From positions 6,448,001 to 6,512,000 of the forward strand of contig NZ_CP055153.1 of NCBI RefSeq assembly GCF_014075995.1: 64,000 bases of DNA, in the 5' to 3' direction. The notes beneath the pieces are model-generated. The model was not told the origin of the DNA and did no database searches. It saw nothing but the letters and a program-made list of their open reading frames with translations. The stretch is from Adhaeribacter radiodurans. Lineage in GTDB: Bacteria; Bacteroidota; Bacteroidia; Cytophagales; Hymenobacteraceae. Of this stretch, positions 17,501 to 25,545 are shown piece by piece. The translations under genes were made by a program, and so were the position numbers. Position 1 is the stretch's first letter. Each line of letters opens with the position of its first letter.

Positions 17501-17663
17501 CGTTACTAACGGTTCCGGTGGTAGTGCCTTTTACCAACACGGTTACACCCGGTAAGGGTAAATCAGCATCTAGTATTTTTCCGGTGACTTTAATGGGCTG
17601 CTGCGCCAGTACCGGCGACAGGGCTAGGGTAACAAGGGCATACAAGAGTAGTAATCGCTTCAT
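14508..17663 (-). CDS. SusC/RagA-type TonB-dependent outer-membrane transporter
   Basis: About 1051 residues from the ATG at 17661-17663, which opens a Sec signal peptide (MKRLLLLYALVTLALSPVLAQ). An upstream in-frame ATG at 17771 would add 36 non-signal residues. Domains in order: carboxypeptidase-D regulatory-like domain (about 25-100; VTGKILDADLPLPGVTVLVKGT), TonB plug (about 115-220; the SusC signature VNNLSGRVAGVQVN and SSNIVIRGMGS), then a beta-barrel to the C-terminus (ending FGMSLDVKF). It imports large substrates across the outer membrane using TonB energy, with SusD as lid. It heads a four-gene operon with SusD, a lipoprotein and the permuted oxidase. Confidence 0.93.
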   Translation of the reverse strand: MKRLLLLYALVTLALSPVLAQQPIKVTGKILDADLPLPGVTVLVKGTTTGTVSNAEGMYSLECPPTSTLVFSFIGYTSQEIAVGGKTSINVSLVTDATQLGEVVVTAFGIEREKKALGYTIQEVSGEKLTEVKSTNVVNNLSGRVAGVQVNSNGGPGSSSNIVIRGMGSVSRNNQPLVVVDGVPIQQSNSNRYGGGISEVNPENIASMSILKGPNAAALYGSRAANGVILITTKNGAGTKGIGVEISSSATFERPLVKPNFQNTYGGGNGYRTWFNNGRSGSITDPVEIQQYRAAYGPNAPLNGTEGTDESWGAPMDGRLVRQWWTGDDVAPLTPHPDNWEEYWETGHTFFNTIALTGGNEKGSFRLSLGRLDQTGIMFNNDFKRNNIDISSSYNLTSKLKATVSAEYIKSGSDNRAYQSSQDFIWAHRSVSWDQLKNWRDYVGVHNQMPGDNLPPNWQHTFFVNPFYEQEYLTNANDKDRLRGNMSLAYTFNDKFSLMVRSGTDYWSDTRTNITRFERISGGNFRAGQFNEEILRSQETNHDMILTYKQDFGPDFSFSGQAGDIYRKNYYKRNYAQVEQLVIDKLYTLNNNASPNTNASETQEFNVQSLFAAAQFGFRNSLFLDVTGRNDWSSTLPINQNSFFYPSVSVSAVVTDLLGISSKALSFAKVRASWAQVGNDADPYQLYQLYDAKSPWNGAIPSFGESTDINNAGLKPEITTGQEVGADIRFLNGKIGLDATYYTKSTKDQILGVEISKATGYNRRFLNAGEVTNKGVELMLTGTPVQLANGFQWDVSVNYARNRSEVVELAEGLTTYTLYTTRGLSTEARVGQPYGTFYGTAFLRSPDGQIVYDKERGTPLVAPGQQVLGNIQPDWIGGLSNSFSFKGVTLSALIDVRKGGDIYDEGTGTARWTGQYAETAVGREEGVIGKGVKNVGTADAPVYVPNDVIADAKLFYSYNNPRTYHESAIFDASYVKLREVSLGYQLPAFLTKSIRAQSARISFVGRNLAILFKNTPHIDPEVDSQGGNAQGFTYGQLPNSRSFGMSLDVKF

Positions 17664-18871
17664 AAATCTTAATTTTAATGATGGGTGTTGTTTTTGTGTA
17701 GACAAGTAATTAACAGCAATGCGTAAACCGCACTCCTTTCCAGCGAAAGGCTTTAAAACATAGGTCGGCATCCGGGTTATGGCGTATTACAATGGGCAAA
17801 AATTATCTGGCTCCCGACAAAAGCTGCCTGAGAATAGGAAATAACCGGAAACGTGGCGCGTAAAAATCAGGATTGAATCAACTCCGGATAACAGAATTGT
17901 TCAAAACAGCTCGAAACTGTTGGTACAGGACAAGAACCCAATTAACCTTCAGGTTAACAGTTCTTAATAGTAAATATTAGCAGCTTTTTACAGGTTTTAT
18001 TTTACAAAACAACCCAGGAATTTCACCAATTTAGTTAATAAATCTAAAATTTACTTTGGTACCAGATCCTTGATTGCTTTGGGTTTTAGAAAGCTACTGC
18101 TTTATGTTTTTACTGCTGGCTCGCCGGCCAGCATTCGGTTTGTACTTGTCTCTCCATAATTTTTCTCCCAGAAATAAAACTTTATTTAATTTTTAAAAAA
18201 ATCTGCCATAAACCATTCGGGTATAAAAAGCATTAACGTTGGCCAGACACAAAAGCTTTTCAGAGTTCTTAATAGTTAAACAAATGTTTTATTGTTAATT
18301 ATTGATTTGATACTATGCATAGTTACAAATAATTAATTAAAGTGAAAATATCATTGAAAAATTTACAAATCATCCAACTAACAGCTATAATTTTCTGACT
18401 TTAAAGTTCTTCGTTCATTATATTTCAGAAAACCCTTTAAAATCCAGCCCATTTTTTAAAATAATTCAAAAATATTCAACATTTTAAATTTTATAATATC
18501 ATAAATTCGCATTAAAATTTGATGCCACTTATCTAATTTTAAATGTTTATTTATAAATATGACACAAATTTTAAAGTGTATTTGGTAAAATACATAAGTT
18601 TATTAAATAATTAAATTAAAATATAAACGATTACTTACTAATTTTTACTTATAAGTATTAATGTCCTATCAAATAATAAGACACTTCATTTTTTTAGCTT
18701 TTTACTGGTGTTTACCTAAACTTAACTTGGGGGTAATATTTGGCTAATACTTGCTTTGTAGTTTTAAATATTGAGAAATACACTTGTTACGGTATTCTGT
18801 TTGATCTCCTTTAAATCAAGCTTGTAACGTTAGGGCTGTTTCTTAACCAAAATTTAAAAATCGGAAGTACT
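17664..18871. other. Long AT-rich intergenic region (1.2 kb)
   Basis: It lies between the divergent SusC and phosphoesterase units and must hold both promoters. A palindrome TTAACCTTCAGGTTAA lies at about 17942-17957, 280 bp upstream of SusC, and could be an operator. The word AGTTCTTAATAGT is present near 17959 and again, nearly exactly, near 18262. I found no convincing gene. Confidence 0.5.
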
Positions 18872-18985
18872 ATGAAAGCACTCACGCGTTTGTTCCGGCA
18901 ATTAGTAGATCAGTTTGTCTTATATCGGCTGCATTCTTTTTATTCGGCGTTAAAGTCCGATCAAACCGGTCAACCAACTACCTAA
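18872..18985 (+). CDS. Possible 37-residue basic peptide
   Basis: An ATG-initiated frame that ends 18 nt before the phosphoesterase start. It encodes a short basic, amphipathic peptide (begins MKALTRLFRQLVDQF). Position just upstream in the same direction is suggestive of a leader or small operon gene. There is no ribosome-binding site and no recognised family, so it may be chance. Confidence 0.35.
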   Translation: MKALTRLFRQLVDQFVLYRLHSFYSALKSDQTGQPTT

Positions 18986-19003
18986 GGCTTTTACCCGATT
19001 ATT

Positions 19004-19861
19004 ATGGGCGTAAAAAAAAGAAAAGTGGAGGTGGTGGTTATTTCGGATGTGCATTTAGGCACTTACGGCTGCCACGCCAAAGAACTTCTGCGCTACCTGA
19101 AAAGCATTAAACCCAAAAAAATTATTCTGAACGGCGATATTATTGATATCTGGCAGTTTAGTAAAAGTTACTGGCCCAAAGCGCACATGCAGGTAGTAAA
19201 ATACCTGACCGGTTTAATCGCCAAAGGTGTGAAAGTGCAGTACATTACCGGTAACCACGACGAAATGCTGCGCAAGTTTGTGGGGTTTAAAATGGGTTCG
19301 TTTACCATCCAGAACAAATTATTACTCGAGCTTGACGGCCGCCAGGCCTGGATTTTCCACGGCGACGTGTTCGACGTTACTATGCAGCACTCCCGCTGGC
19401 TCGCCAAACTGGGTGCCGTAGGCTACGATTTATTGATTTTGATAAACCGCTTTGTTAACTTTTTTTCGGTTAAACTCAACGGCAACAAAATATCCCTATC
19501 CCGTAGCATTAAAAACCGGGTGAAAAGCGCCGTTGCTTTTATTAATAACTTCGAAGAAACTGCCGCCAATATCGCCATTGATAATGGCTACGATTACGTG
19601 GTTTGCGGCCATATTCACCATCCCGAAATAAAGCGAATCAGCACAGATATTGGCTCCGTTACTTACCTCAACTCCGGCGATTGGATTGAAAACTTAACCG
19701 CCCTGGAATACTACGGCGGTCAATGGCATTTGTACCGTTACCACGACGATGCCACCCTAGCCTACCAGGAAGAAGAACTCCCCGACACAGCATCGGAAGT
19801 ATTAAACTACCCGGAGCTCATGCAAAACTTAATGCAGGAATTTAAATTAAAAGGCGCTTGA
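19004..19861 (+). CDS. LpxH-like metallophosphoesterase (UDP-2,3-diacylglucosamine diphosphatase-like)
   Basis: A 285-residue calcineurin-fold phosphoesterase. The metal ligands are all present: ISDVHLGT (Asp15, His17), NGDIID (Asp45), TGNHDE (Asn84, His85), HGDVFD (His119) and the C-terminal CGHIHHPE. The motif spacing fits the LpxH/YbbF-like group that hydrolyses UDP-diacylglucosamine in lipid A synthesis. It is longer than E. coli LpxH by about 45 residues, so another sugar-nucleotide or lipid substrate is possible. The stop overlaps the TTG start of the glycosyltransferase that follows (TTGA), showing tight coupling. Confidence 0.87.
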   Translation: MGVKKRKVEVVVISDVHLGTYGCHAKELLRYLKSIKPKKIILNGDIIDIWQFSKSYWPKAHMQVVKYLTGLIAKGVKVQYITGNHDEMLRKFVGFKMGSFTIQNKLLLELDGRQAWIFHGDVFDVTMQHSRWLAKLGAVGYDLLILINRFVNFFSVKLNGNKISLSRSIKNRVKSAVAFINNFEETAANIAIDNGYDYVVCGHIHHPEIKRISTDIGSVTYLNSGDWIENLTALEYYGGQWHLYRYHDDATLAYQEEELPDTASEVLNYPELMQNLMQEFKLKGA

Positions 19862-20868
19862 AAATATTATACGCCGTACAGGGCACCGGAAACGGTCATT
19901 TAAGCCGGGCACGGGATATTATCCCTATTTTACAACAGCGCGGCGAAGTAGATATTCTGGTAAGCGGCTGCCAGGCCGATATATCCTTGCCTTATCCGGT
20001 ACAGCATCAGTTTAGCGGTTTAAGTTTTATTTTCGGTAAGAAAGGCGGGGTTGATTTTGTAAAAACCTTTGGCAAGCTAAACTCCCGGGCATTTTACCAG
20101 CAAATGCGGCAGTTGCCCATTGAGGCGTATGATTTAGTGCTGAACGATTTTGAGCCGGTCTCGGCCTGGGCTTGTTACTTTAAAAAGAAGCCTTGCGTGG
20201 CCTTAAGTCACCAAAGCGCCGTTTTGGCACCGCAAGCCCCACAACCCAAAAAAGAAGATGTGTTCGGTAAGTTTATTTTAAAAAATTACGCGCCGGCCAC
20301 GCACCACTACGGCTTTCACTTCGACCGTTTTGGCGATAATATTTTTACCCCGGTTATCCGCTCCCAAATTCGGGAACTCACTCCCGATAACCAGGGCCAC
20401 ATTACCGTTTACCTGCCCGCCTACGACGACTGGAAGCTGATTGACCAGTTAAAAAATTTTAAAAATACGGATTGGCAGGTGTTCTCGAAGCATAACAAAA
20501 CGCCTTTCCGGCACAAAAACATTCAGGTAAACCCGATTCAAAACGAAGCCTTTGTGAAAAGTATGGCTACCAGTGCGGGCGTGTTGTGCGGCGCTGGTTT
20601 CGAAACTCCCGCCGAAGCCTTGTACCTGGGGAAAAAATTACTGGCCATTCCCATGAAAAGTCAGTACGAACAACAATGCAACGCGGCCGCTTTAAAACAA
20701 ATGGGCGTACCGGTTATTCCATCGCTTAAAACCAAACACTTGCCGGTTATTCAGGAGTGGCTCGAAAACGGCGCGGTGATACCGGTAAATTACCCGAACG
20801 AAACCGAACAAATTATTGATCAGATTTTACAGGAACACGCCGCGGATAAGTACCAGTCGGTAGTTTAG
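19858..20868 (+). CDS. GT-B glycosyltransferase, family 28/MurG-like
   Basis: A 336-residue protein starting at a TTG that overlaps the previous stop (TTGA). The N-terminus MKILYAVQGTGNGHLSRA has the Gly-rich nucleotide/acceptor loop of MurG- and MGDG-synthase-like enzymes. The C-terminal half has the donor-site pattern AGVLCGAGFETPAEALYLGKKLLAIP, with the GFET-AEAL motif. No signal or membrane segment is present, so it acts at the inner face of the membrane or in the cytosol. Coupling to an LpxH-like hydrolase suggests a shared lipid or glycolipid pathway. The sugar and acceptor are unknown. Confidence 0.82.
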   Translation: MKILYAVQGTGNGHLSRARDIIPILQQRGEVDILVSGCQADISLPYPVQHQFSGLSFIFGKKGGVDFVKTFGKLNSRAFYQQMRQLPIEAYDLVLNDFEPVSAWACYFKKKPCVALSHQSAVLAPQAPQPKKEDVFGKFILKNYAPATHHYGFHFDRFGDNIFTPVIRSQIRELTPDNQGHITVYLPAYDDWKLIDQLKNFKNTDWQVFSKHNKTPFRHKNIQVNPIQNEAFVKSMATSAGVLCGAGFETPAEALYLGKKLLAIPMKSQYEQQCNAAALKQMGVPVIPSLKTKHLPVIQEWLENGAVIPVNYPNETEQIIDQILQEHAADKYQSVV

Positions 20869-20928
20869 TATTTCAGAAACGAATGGTTCAAGAGTTAAGC
20901 ACAGCGTCACTTGGACCGATAGACAAAA

Positions 20929-20946
20929 GCCAGTCTCCGCACTGGC
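20929..20946. repeat. Short palindromic repeat (GCCAGTC type)
   Basis: GCCAGTCTCCGCACTGGC, an imperfect palindrome 60 bp after the glycosyltransferase stop. The same type occurs at 57535-57552, 62888-62905 and 63358-63375. In the 62888 copy, as here, a CGTCACT or similar GCACT-containing word precedes it. Confidence 0.6.
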
Positions 20947-20970
20947 GAGATAAATTTACAACTAATTGTT

Positions 20971-21039
20971 GGTGCGAACTTGCAGCTCGTATCACTAAAA
21001 TACCAATAATAATTATGGTACGAGCTGCAAGCTCGCACC
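20971..21039. repeat. 21-bp inverted repeat before the GH1 gene
   Basis: Arms 20971-20991 and 21019-21039 are complementary with one mismatch, starting GGTGCGA and ending TCGCACC, around a 27-nt AT-rich loop. It lies in the 240-bp spacer before the beta-glucosidase. It could form a strong hairpin in the mRNA, or be a REP-like element. Confidence 0.65.
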
Positions 21040-21123
21040 AGCGAAGAGGAGTCCAAGCTCAGCAAAAATTTAAAAAAATGGAAACGCTGGAAGCTTACTT
21101 CCGGCGTTTTGAGTAATAACCAG

Positions 21124-22518
21124 ATGCAGCAAACTTTTTTAAAAAATACTACTGCCGATAAGGCCCAAACCAGCGAGCAACCATTAACCCGGGCGGCTTT
21201 TGGCGAAACGTTTCAGTGGGGCGTTTCTACGGCGGCGCACCAGATTGAGGGCGCCCATACCGCCGACGGCAAAGGTCCTTCTATCTGGGATACTTTTTCG
21301 GGCATTAAAGGTAAAATTCAATCGGGCCACCACGCCAATCATTCCTGCGACTTTTACAACCGCTACGGCGAAGATATTTGCCTCCTGGATCAGATGAATA
21401 TCCCAAACTTCCGGTTTTCGCTGGCCTGGTCGCGCATTTTCCCGCAGGGCTACGGCAAGGCCAACCAAAAAGGCATTGATTACTACAACCGTTTAATTGA
21501 CGGCTGCCTGGAACGCAACATTGAGCCTTGGGTAACTTTATACCACTGGGATTTACCACAAGCCCTCGAACACCGCGGCGGCTGGACCAACCGCGACATA
21601 GTAGCTTGGTTTCAGGAATACGCCCATTTGTGCGCCAGCCAATTCGGCGACCGTATTAAATACTGGATGGTGCTGAACGAACCCATGGTTTTTGTGGGCG
21701 CCGGTTATTTTTTAGGTGTACACGCTCCCGGTCGGCGCGGCATTAAATCTTTTTTAGCGGCTACCCACCACGCTGCCCTTTGCCAGGCCGAAGGCGGCCG
21801 GATTTTAAAAAATGCTTTGCCGCACGCCGAAATTGGCACCACGTATTCTTGCTCTCATCTGGAACCTTATCGCCCAACGCTTATCCGTGACCACGGCGCT
21901 ACTCGCCGGGTAGATGCGATTCTCAACCGCTTGTTTATCGAACCAGGCCTGGGTCTGGGCTATCCCATCGCCGACGTACCTTACCTCCGCCGCATCCAAG
22001 AATTTATGAAGCCAGGCGATGAAGCTTTGCTGCCCTTTGACTTTGACTTTATTGGTATCCAGAACTACACCCGCGAAATGGTGAAATACGCTTTTTTCAC
22101 GCCTTTTATCCAAGCCGCTTTGGTGCCGCCTAAAAAACGCGGGGTAGCTTCTACGGTCATGAACTGGGAAGTGTACCCGCCCTCGATCTACCACATTCTG
22201 CACAAGTACAACAAGTACCCGCAAATCAAAAAATTAATCATTACCGAAAACGGCGCCGCTTTCCCGGACCAGGTTGTTAACGGCGAAGTAAACGATACGC
22301 AACGGTTACATTATATTCAGGAACACTTAATGCAAGTACTTAAGGCCAGGCAAGAAGGCGTGAAAGTAGACGGCTATTTCGTGTGGTCGTTCACGGATAA
22401 TTTTGAATGGGCTGAAGGCTACCACCCCCGCTTTGGTTTAGTCTACGTCGATTTCGAAACGCAGCAACGTATTGTAAAAGCTTCGGGTAAGTGGTATACG
22501 GAGTTTTTAAACGATTAA
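21124..22518 (+). CDS. Beta-glucosidase, glycoside hydrolase family 1
   Basis: About 464 residues from the ATG at 21124; a TTG at 21109 would add five. In the numbering from the TTG, the (beta/alpha)8 barrel shows the N-terminal signature FQWGVSTAAHQIEGA, TLYHWDLPQAL, the acid/base Glu191 in LNEPMVF, and the nucleophile Glu380 in IITENGAA. The aglycone/glycone-binding WSFTDNFEWAEGY is near the end. There is no signal peptide, so it acts in the cytoplasm on beta-glucosides or related disaccharides. Length is typical of GH1. It follows a repeat-filled spacer and appears to be transcribed on its own. Confidence 0.93.
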   Translation: MQQTFLKNTTADKAQTSEQPLTRAAFGETFQWGVSTAAHQIEGAHTADGKGPSIWDTFSGIKGKIQSGHHANHSCDFYNRYGEDICLLDQMNIPNFRFSLAWSRIFPQGYGKANQKGIDYYNRLIDGCLERNIEPWVTLYHWDLPQALEHRGGWTNRDIVAWFQEYAHLCASQFGDRIKYWMVLNEPMVFVGAGYFLGVHAPGRRGIKSFLAATHHAALCQAEGGRILKNALPHAEIGTTYSCSHLEPYRPTLIRDHGATRRVDAILNRLFIEPGLGLGYPIADVPYLRRIQEFMKPGDEALLPFDFDFIGIQNYTREMVKYAFFTPFIQAALVPPKKRGVASTVMNWEVYPPSIYHILHKYNKYPQIKKLIITENGAAFPDQVVNGEVNDTQRLHYIQEHLMQVLKARQEGVKVDGYFVWSFTDNFEWAEGYHPRFGLVYVDFETQQRIVKASGKWYTEFLND

Positions 22519-22625
22519 ACCTTTCCTGATTTTTAAAAGAAGAAAAGCTTTTTTGTGCTCATGTAGAAAGTTTTAATCCCGCTGGTGTAGTGCTATTAAT
22601 TACCTTTCAAATTTTGTTTGTCAGC

Positions 22626-23831
22626 CTAGCGTTTCCCATTAAGTAGGGCCCCTAGCCAAGTATGGCGTACGCCGTATTGATAGGTGAGCCATAAAATAAT
22701 ACTGCTTGGTCCAAAAATAAACCCGAGTTTTAGAAGCCAATGCCAGGCGTAAGGAGCCACCAAAATTTGAAAAAAGACCACCACCGGTAAATGAATTAAA
22801 TAACCCCAATAAGCCGAATCAGATAAATACCGGATAAGCGGTTTTGGTTCGGAGAAGTAAACCATCATGTAGCCAATAAACGCGAGGGCAGTAGTCATAG
22901 AGGCAAAAGCATATACGGTATTAAGAACCGCTAAAATAATTTGAGCTACGGCGGCGTTTGGCTCCGCATAAAGTAAATTAATAGTTATTAAGGCTCCAAT
23001 TAAGGCAACGCTCCAGCCTAGGTTAACAAGCCGGAACTTCCGAAAATTATTTAATAAGCCTGGCTGCCGATGCAGAAACCAACCCAAAGTAAAATAAAGC
23101 CCGTAAACTGTGAAAGAAGCCCACCGCGGCACTATTCCGGAGGCCGAGGTATCTACCCCAAACCAGTCGGTCATGCCCAGCATGGGGCCAATCATTAGTA
23201 TTCCTAATGCTAAACTGCCCCACCAGTTTTGCAGGCATTTTGCTAACAGGCGGTCAAAAAATAAACGAATCCGGTGAGCAGGGTCAATCCAATTTTCCAT
23301 TATAGGTCGCACCAGAACCACCAACAAACAAAACAAGATTAAAAAATAAAGAAACCACAAATGCATTAAAGGAAAACCCTGCTCCCAAACCATAAAACCA
23401 GGCAGTTTCGCGATTGCTTCTGGTCGGCTCAGCTGCGTAACCCGTTGGATTCCCCATACCCACAACGACCAATTAAGACCGTAAAGTAACGGCCAGAATA
23501 ATAGAAAAGGTAATAAGAGCCGCTTGGACCGGTTGCGAATAAAAGCCGTCTCGCCCTTGCGGTGGTACAATAAATGGACAAAAAATCCCGACAGTAGAAA
23601 AAAGGTTTGCATGCGAAAAACGTGCGAAACGTAGAACAAAATATCTAGTACAATGCTGCTCTGGCTATCTTGGGTGGCCCAGTCGTTGTTTACGTAAGTA
23701 ACAAGCGATTCAATGCCGTGATGAAAGATTCCGATGAGCAAGGCAAACGTGCGGGTAGCATCTAAGCCATGAAAACGTTCGGTTTGGGTGGCTGATTTTA
23801 AGGTTGGTTGAAACGAACTAAGGGTAGGCAT
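22626..23831 (-). CDS. Acyltransferase family 3 membrane protein (OpgC-like)
   Basis: A 401-residue integral membrane protein with about ten hydrophobic segments. The N-terminal RFHGLDATRTFALLIGIFHHGIES resembles the first helix of acyltransferase-3 proteins, which includes a catalytic His. A conserved RNRSKRLLLPFLLFWPLLYG loop follows. Such enzymes acylate or succinylate surface glycans or lipids, and the OpgC subgroup modifies periplasmic glucans. It is transcribed toward GH1 (convergent), so no functional link is evident. It is next to a LytTR regulator on the same strand 131 bp upstream, possibly co-transcribed. Confidence 0.85.
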   Translation of the reverse strand: MPTLSSFQPTLKSATQTERFHGLDATRTFALLIGIFHHGIESLVTYVNNDWATQDSQSSIVLDILFYVSHVFRMQTFFLLSGFFVHLLYHRKGETAFIRNRSKRLLLPFLLFWPLLYGLNWSLWVWGIQRVTQLSRPEAIAKLPGFMVWEQGFPLMHLWFLYFLILFCLLVVLVRPIMENWIDPAHRIRLFFDRLLAKCLQNWWGSLALGILMIGPMLGMTDWFGVDTSASGIVPRWASFTVYGLYFTLGWFLHRQPGLLNNFRKFRLVNLGWSVALIGALITINLLYAEPNAAVAQIILAVLNTVYAFASMTTALAFIGYMMVYFSEPKPLIRYLSDSAYWGYLIHLPVVVFFQILVAPYAWHWLLKLGFIFGPSSIILWLTYQYGVRHTWLGALLNGKR

Positions 23832-23962
23832 AAGGGAATAGATTTTTCGGGAAAACTAATTTTGATTCAAAAATAGGCTTGTTTACCCGTATCTACAGTG
23901 CCTTAATATTGCTTTACCGGCGAACTGTAGCGCTTTTCTCCTTGAATGGCATTAGTGAGCAG

Positions 23963-24772
23963 TTATTGAAACCAATCTTTAAACGCAGGAGCCTTGGTAC
24001 GGCTTACCTGAATTGTATCCGGGAAGAAATCTAAGTCCTGCACCAGTAAAATTAATTTACCATTCTCGATTCGTTTAAATCCGTTAATTATTTGGCGACT
24101 GATAATAAACTGCCGGTTAGGCCGGAAAAACATTTCGGCGGGCAGGGTAGCCTCCATTTTATCCAAGGATTTTTCCAGCAGGTATTTTTTTAGTTTTGTA
24201 ACCAGCACAGTATAGTCCCCATCCACGTAAAGTCCTTGAATCTCGGAGAAGGCAACTAAAACATTTTCACGACCCGATTTTACCCATATTCCTCCCTGGC
24301 GCACTTTTTTCTCATCGGCGCGTAACTGTTCCGTGCGCTGCCACTCCTGGAAATAATGGTAGCCCACATAAAAGCCGTTAATTACCAGAAACCAGATGAT
24401 AAAAATAAAAATATCGTTCTGGTAAAAACTAAGCGGTACAGGCTTCTCCCGCAGTAAAGCATTGAGTATTTCGGTCGTAACAATTATCAAAAGCAAGCCT
24501 ATTACTGTACTGGCCAATACCTGTAACAATATCCGTTTAACAAGCCCCTGAGCATAAGGCACCCGTTTATCTAACCAGAAAATAAAACTGCGTATGCTCC
24601 ACCAGGCGGCGTAGCCTTGCAAAGTATCCACGGTAAAGGTTTGTACCAAAAACCAGTTAAGCTGAATGTTGGTGTAAGTTAAATAGTAATTGTAAGCGTT
24701 GACAAAAGGAATCAGCAATAAAAACAGCCGGACATCAGGGGTAGAGTGCATCTTCTTAATGTCCGTAACCAT
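23963..24772 (-). CDS. LytTR-family transcriptional regulator with membrane domain
   Basis: A 269-residue protein with four hydrophobic segments in the first ~140 residues (starting LFLLLIPFVNAYNYYL, ending IFIIWFLVINGFYVGYHYF). A short linker and a C-terminal LytTR DNA-binding domain follow (about 170-265; IWVKSGRENVLVAFSEIQGLYVDGDYTVLVT, PAEMFFRPNRQFIISRQIINGF). There is no receiver or kinase domain, so the membrane part may itself sense a signal. It is divergent from the ECF operon at 24985, and the acyltransferase may be its target. The signal is unknown. Confidence 0.87.
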   Translation of the reverse strand: MVTDIKKMHSTPDVRLFLLLIPFVNAYNYYLTYTNIQLNWFLVQTFTVDTLQGYAAWWSIRSFIFWLDKRVPYAQGLVKRILLQVLASTVIGLLLIIVTTEILNALLREKPVPLSFYQNDIFIFIIWFLVINGFYVGYHYFQEWQRTEQLRADEKKVRQGGIWVKSGRENVLVAFSEIQGLYVDGDYTVLVTKLKKYLLEKSLDKMEATLPAEMFFRPNRQFIISRQIINGFKRIENGKLILLVQDLDFFPDTIQVSRTKAPAFKDWFQ

Positions 24773-24921
24773 AGTTATTTTTCTTACTTAAAAGAAGTAA
24801 TTGAGCATTGTTAATTAATTGATAATTAAAGATAAACTTTTTCTAGTTACTAGACAGGATGCTCCTTTTTTATAGTTTATCAAAGTCTCCTGAAAAATTT
24901 TAAATTTATTTGCCAAAAGGT

Positions 24922-24950
24922 TGTAACCATTCACTAAACCTGTAGTTTCC
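24922..24950 (+). promoter_or_regulatory. Possible ECF promoter for the second sigma operon
   Basis: TGTAACC at 24922-24928, identical to the -35 of the first ECF promoter. About 15 nt on lies AGTTTCC (24944-24950), a weak match to CGTCTAA. It is 35 bp before the start at 24985. The -35 is convincing, the -10 is not. Confidence 0.35.
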
Positions 24951-24984
24951 CTTCCTGAATCTGAAAAACAAAACGCTGTTTCGC

Positions 24985-25545
24985 TTGGACGCACTTGCCG
25001 ATAATGCTTTAATGCTGAAAGTTAAATCCGGAGACGTAGATCGGCTGGGATTGCTGTTCGACCGGTACCACCGGGTGCTGTACAGCTTTTTCTACCGGTT
25101 TACGTCGAGCAAAATGGTGAGCGAAGATTTGGTACAGAACGTATTTATGCGCATCCTCAAGTACAAACACACGTTTACCGGCGACGGTAAATTTACCACC
25201 TGGATGTACCACTTAGCCCGCAACGTATACGCCGACCATTACCGCCGAGACAGTCGATTGGGTTTTTCGGATGATTTTACAACCGTGGAAAACAGTTTGC
25301 ACAACTCATACAATATAGAAGAGCAAACCAAGAAAGACGAAGAAATACAACTGTTACAAAAAGCCCTGAACCAGCTGAGTCACGATAAAAAAGAAGTGTT
25401 GATTTTGAGCCGGTACCAGGATTTAAAATACAAAGAAATTGCCGATATACTGTGCTGCTCCGAGGCGGCAGTAAAAGTAAAAGTATTTCGGGCGATGCAG
25501 AATTTAAAAAATATTTATACTCAATTAGAGCGGCAAGAAATATGA
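24985..25545 (+). CDS. RNA polymerase sigma factor, ECF family
   Basis: A 186-residue ECF factor. Region 2 (about 20-85) reads LLFDRYHRVLYSFFYRF, then EDLVQNVFMRILKYKHTF and FTTWMYHLARNVYADHYRR. Region 4 (about 125-180) carries a helix-turn-helix in KYKEIADILCCSEAAVKVKVFRAM. The start shown is a TTG, because family members usually have residues before LMLKVKSGD; an ATG at 25012 is the alternative. Its stop overlaps the next ATG (ATGA), coupling it to the anti-sigma/HEAT protein, and DUF4097 proteins follow. This operon type is common in Bacteroidota envelope-stress loci. The trigger is not known. Confidence 0.92.
   Translation: MDALADNALMLKVKSGDVDRLGLLFDRYHRVLYSFFYRFTSSKMVSEDLVQNVFMRILKYKHTFTGDGKFTTWMYHLARNVYADHYRRDSRLGFSDDFTTVENSLHNSYNIEEQTKKDEEIQLLQKALNQLSHDKKEVLILSRYQDLKYKEIADILCCSEAAVKVKVFRAMQNLKNIYTQLERQEI

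Noticed and set aside
20883-21116. 77-residue frame before the GH1 gene
   Set aside because: It runs through the palindrome at 20929 and the inverted repeat at 20971-21039 and shows no protein features.
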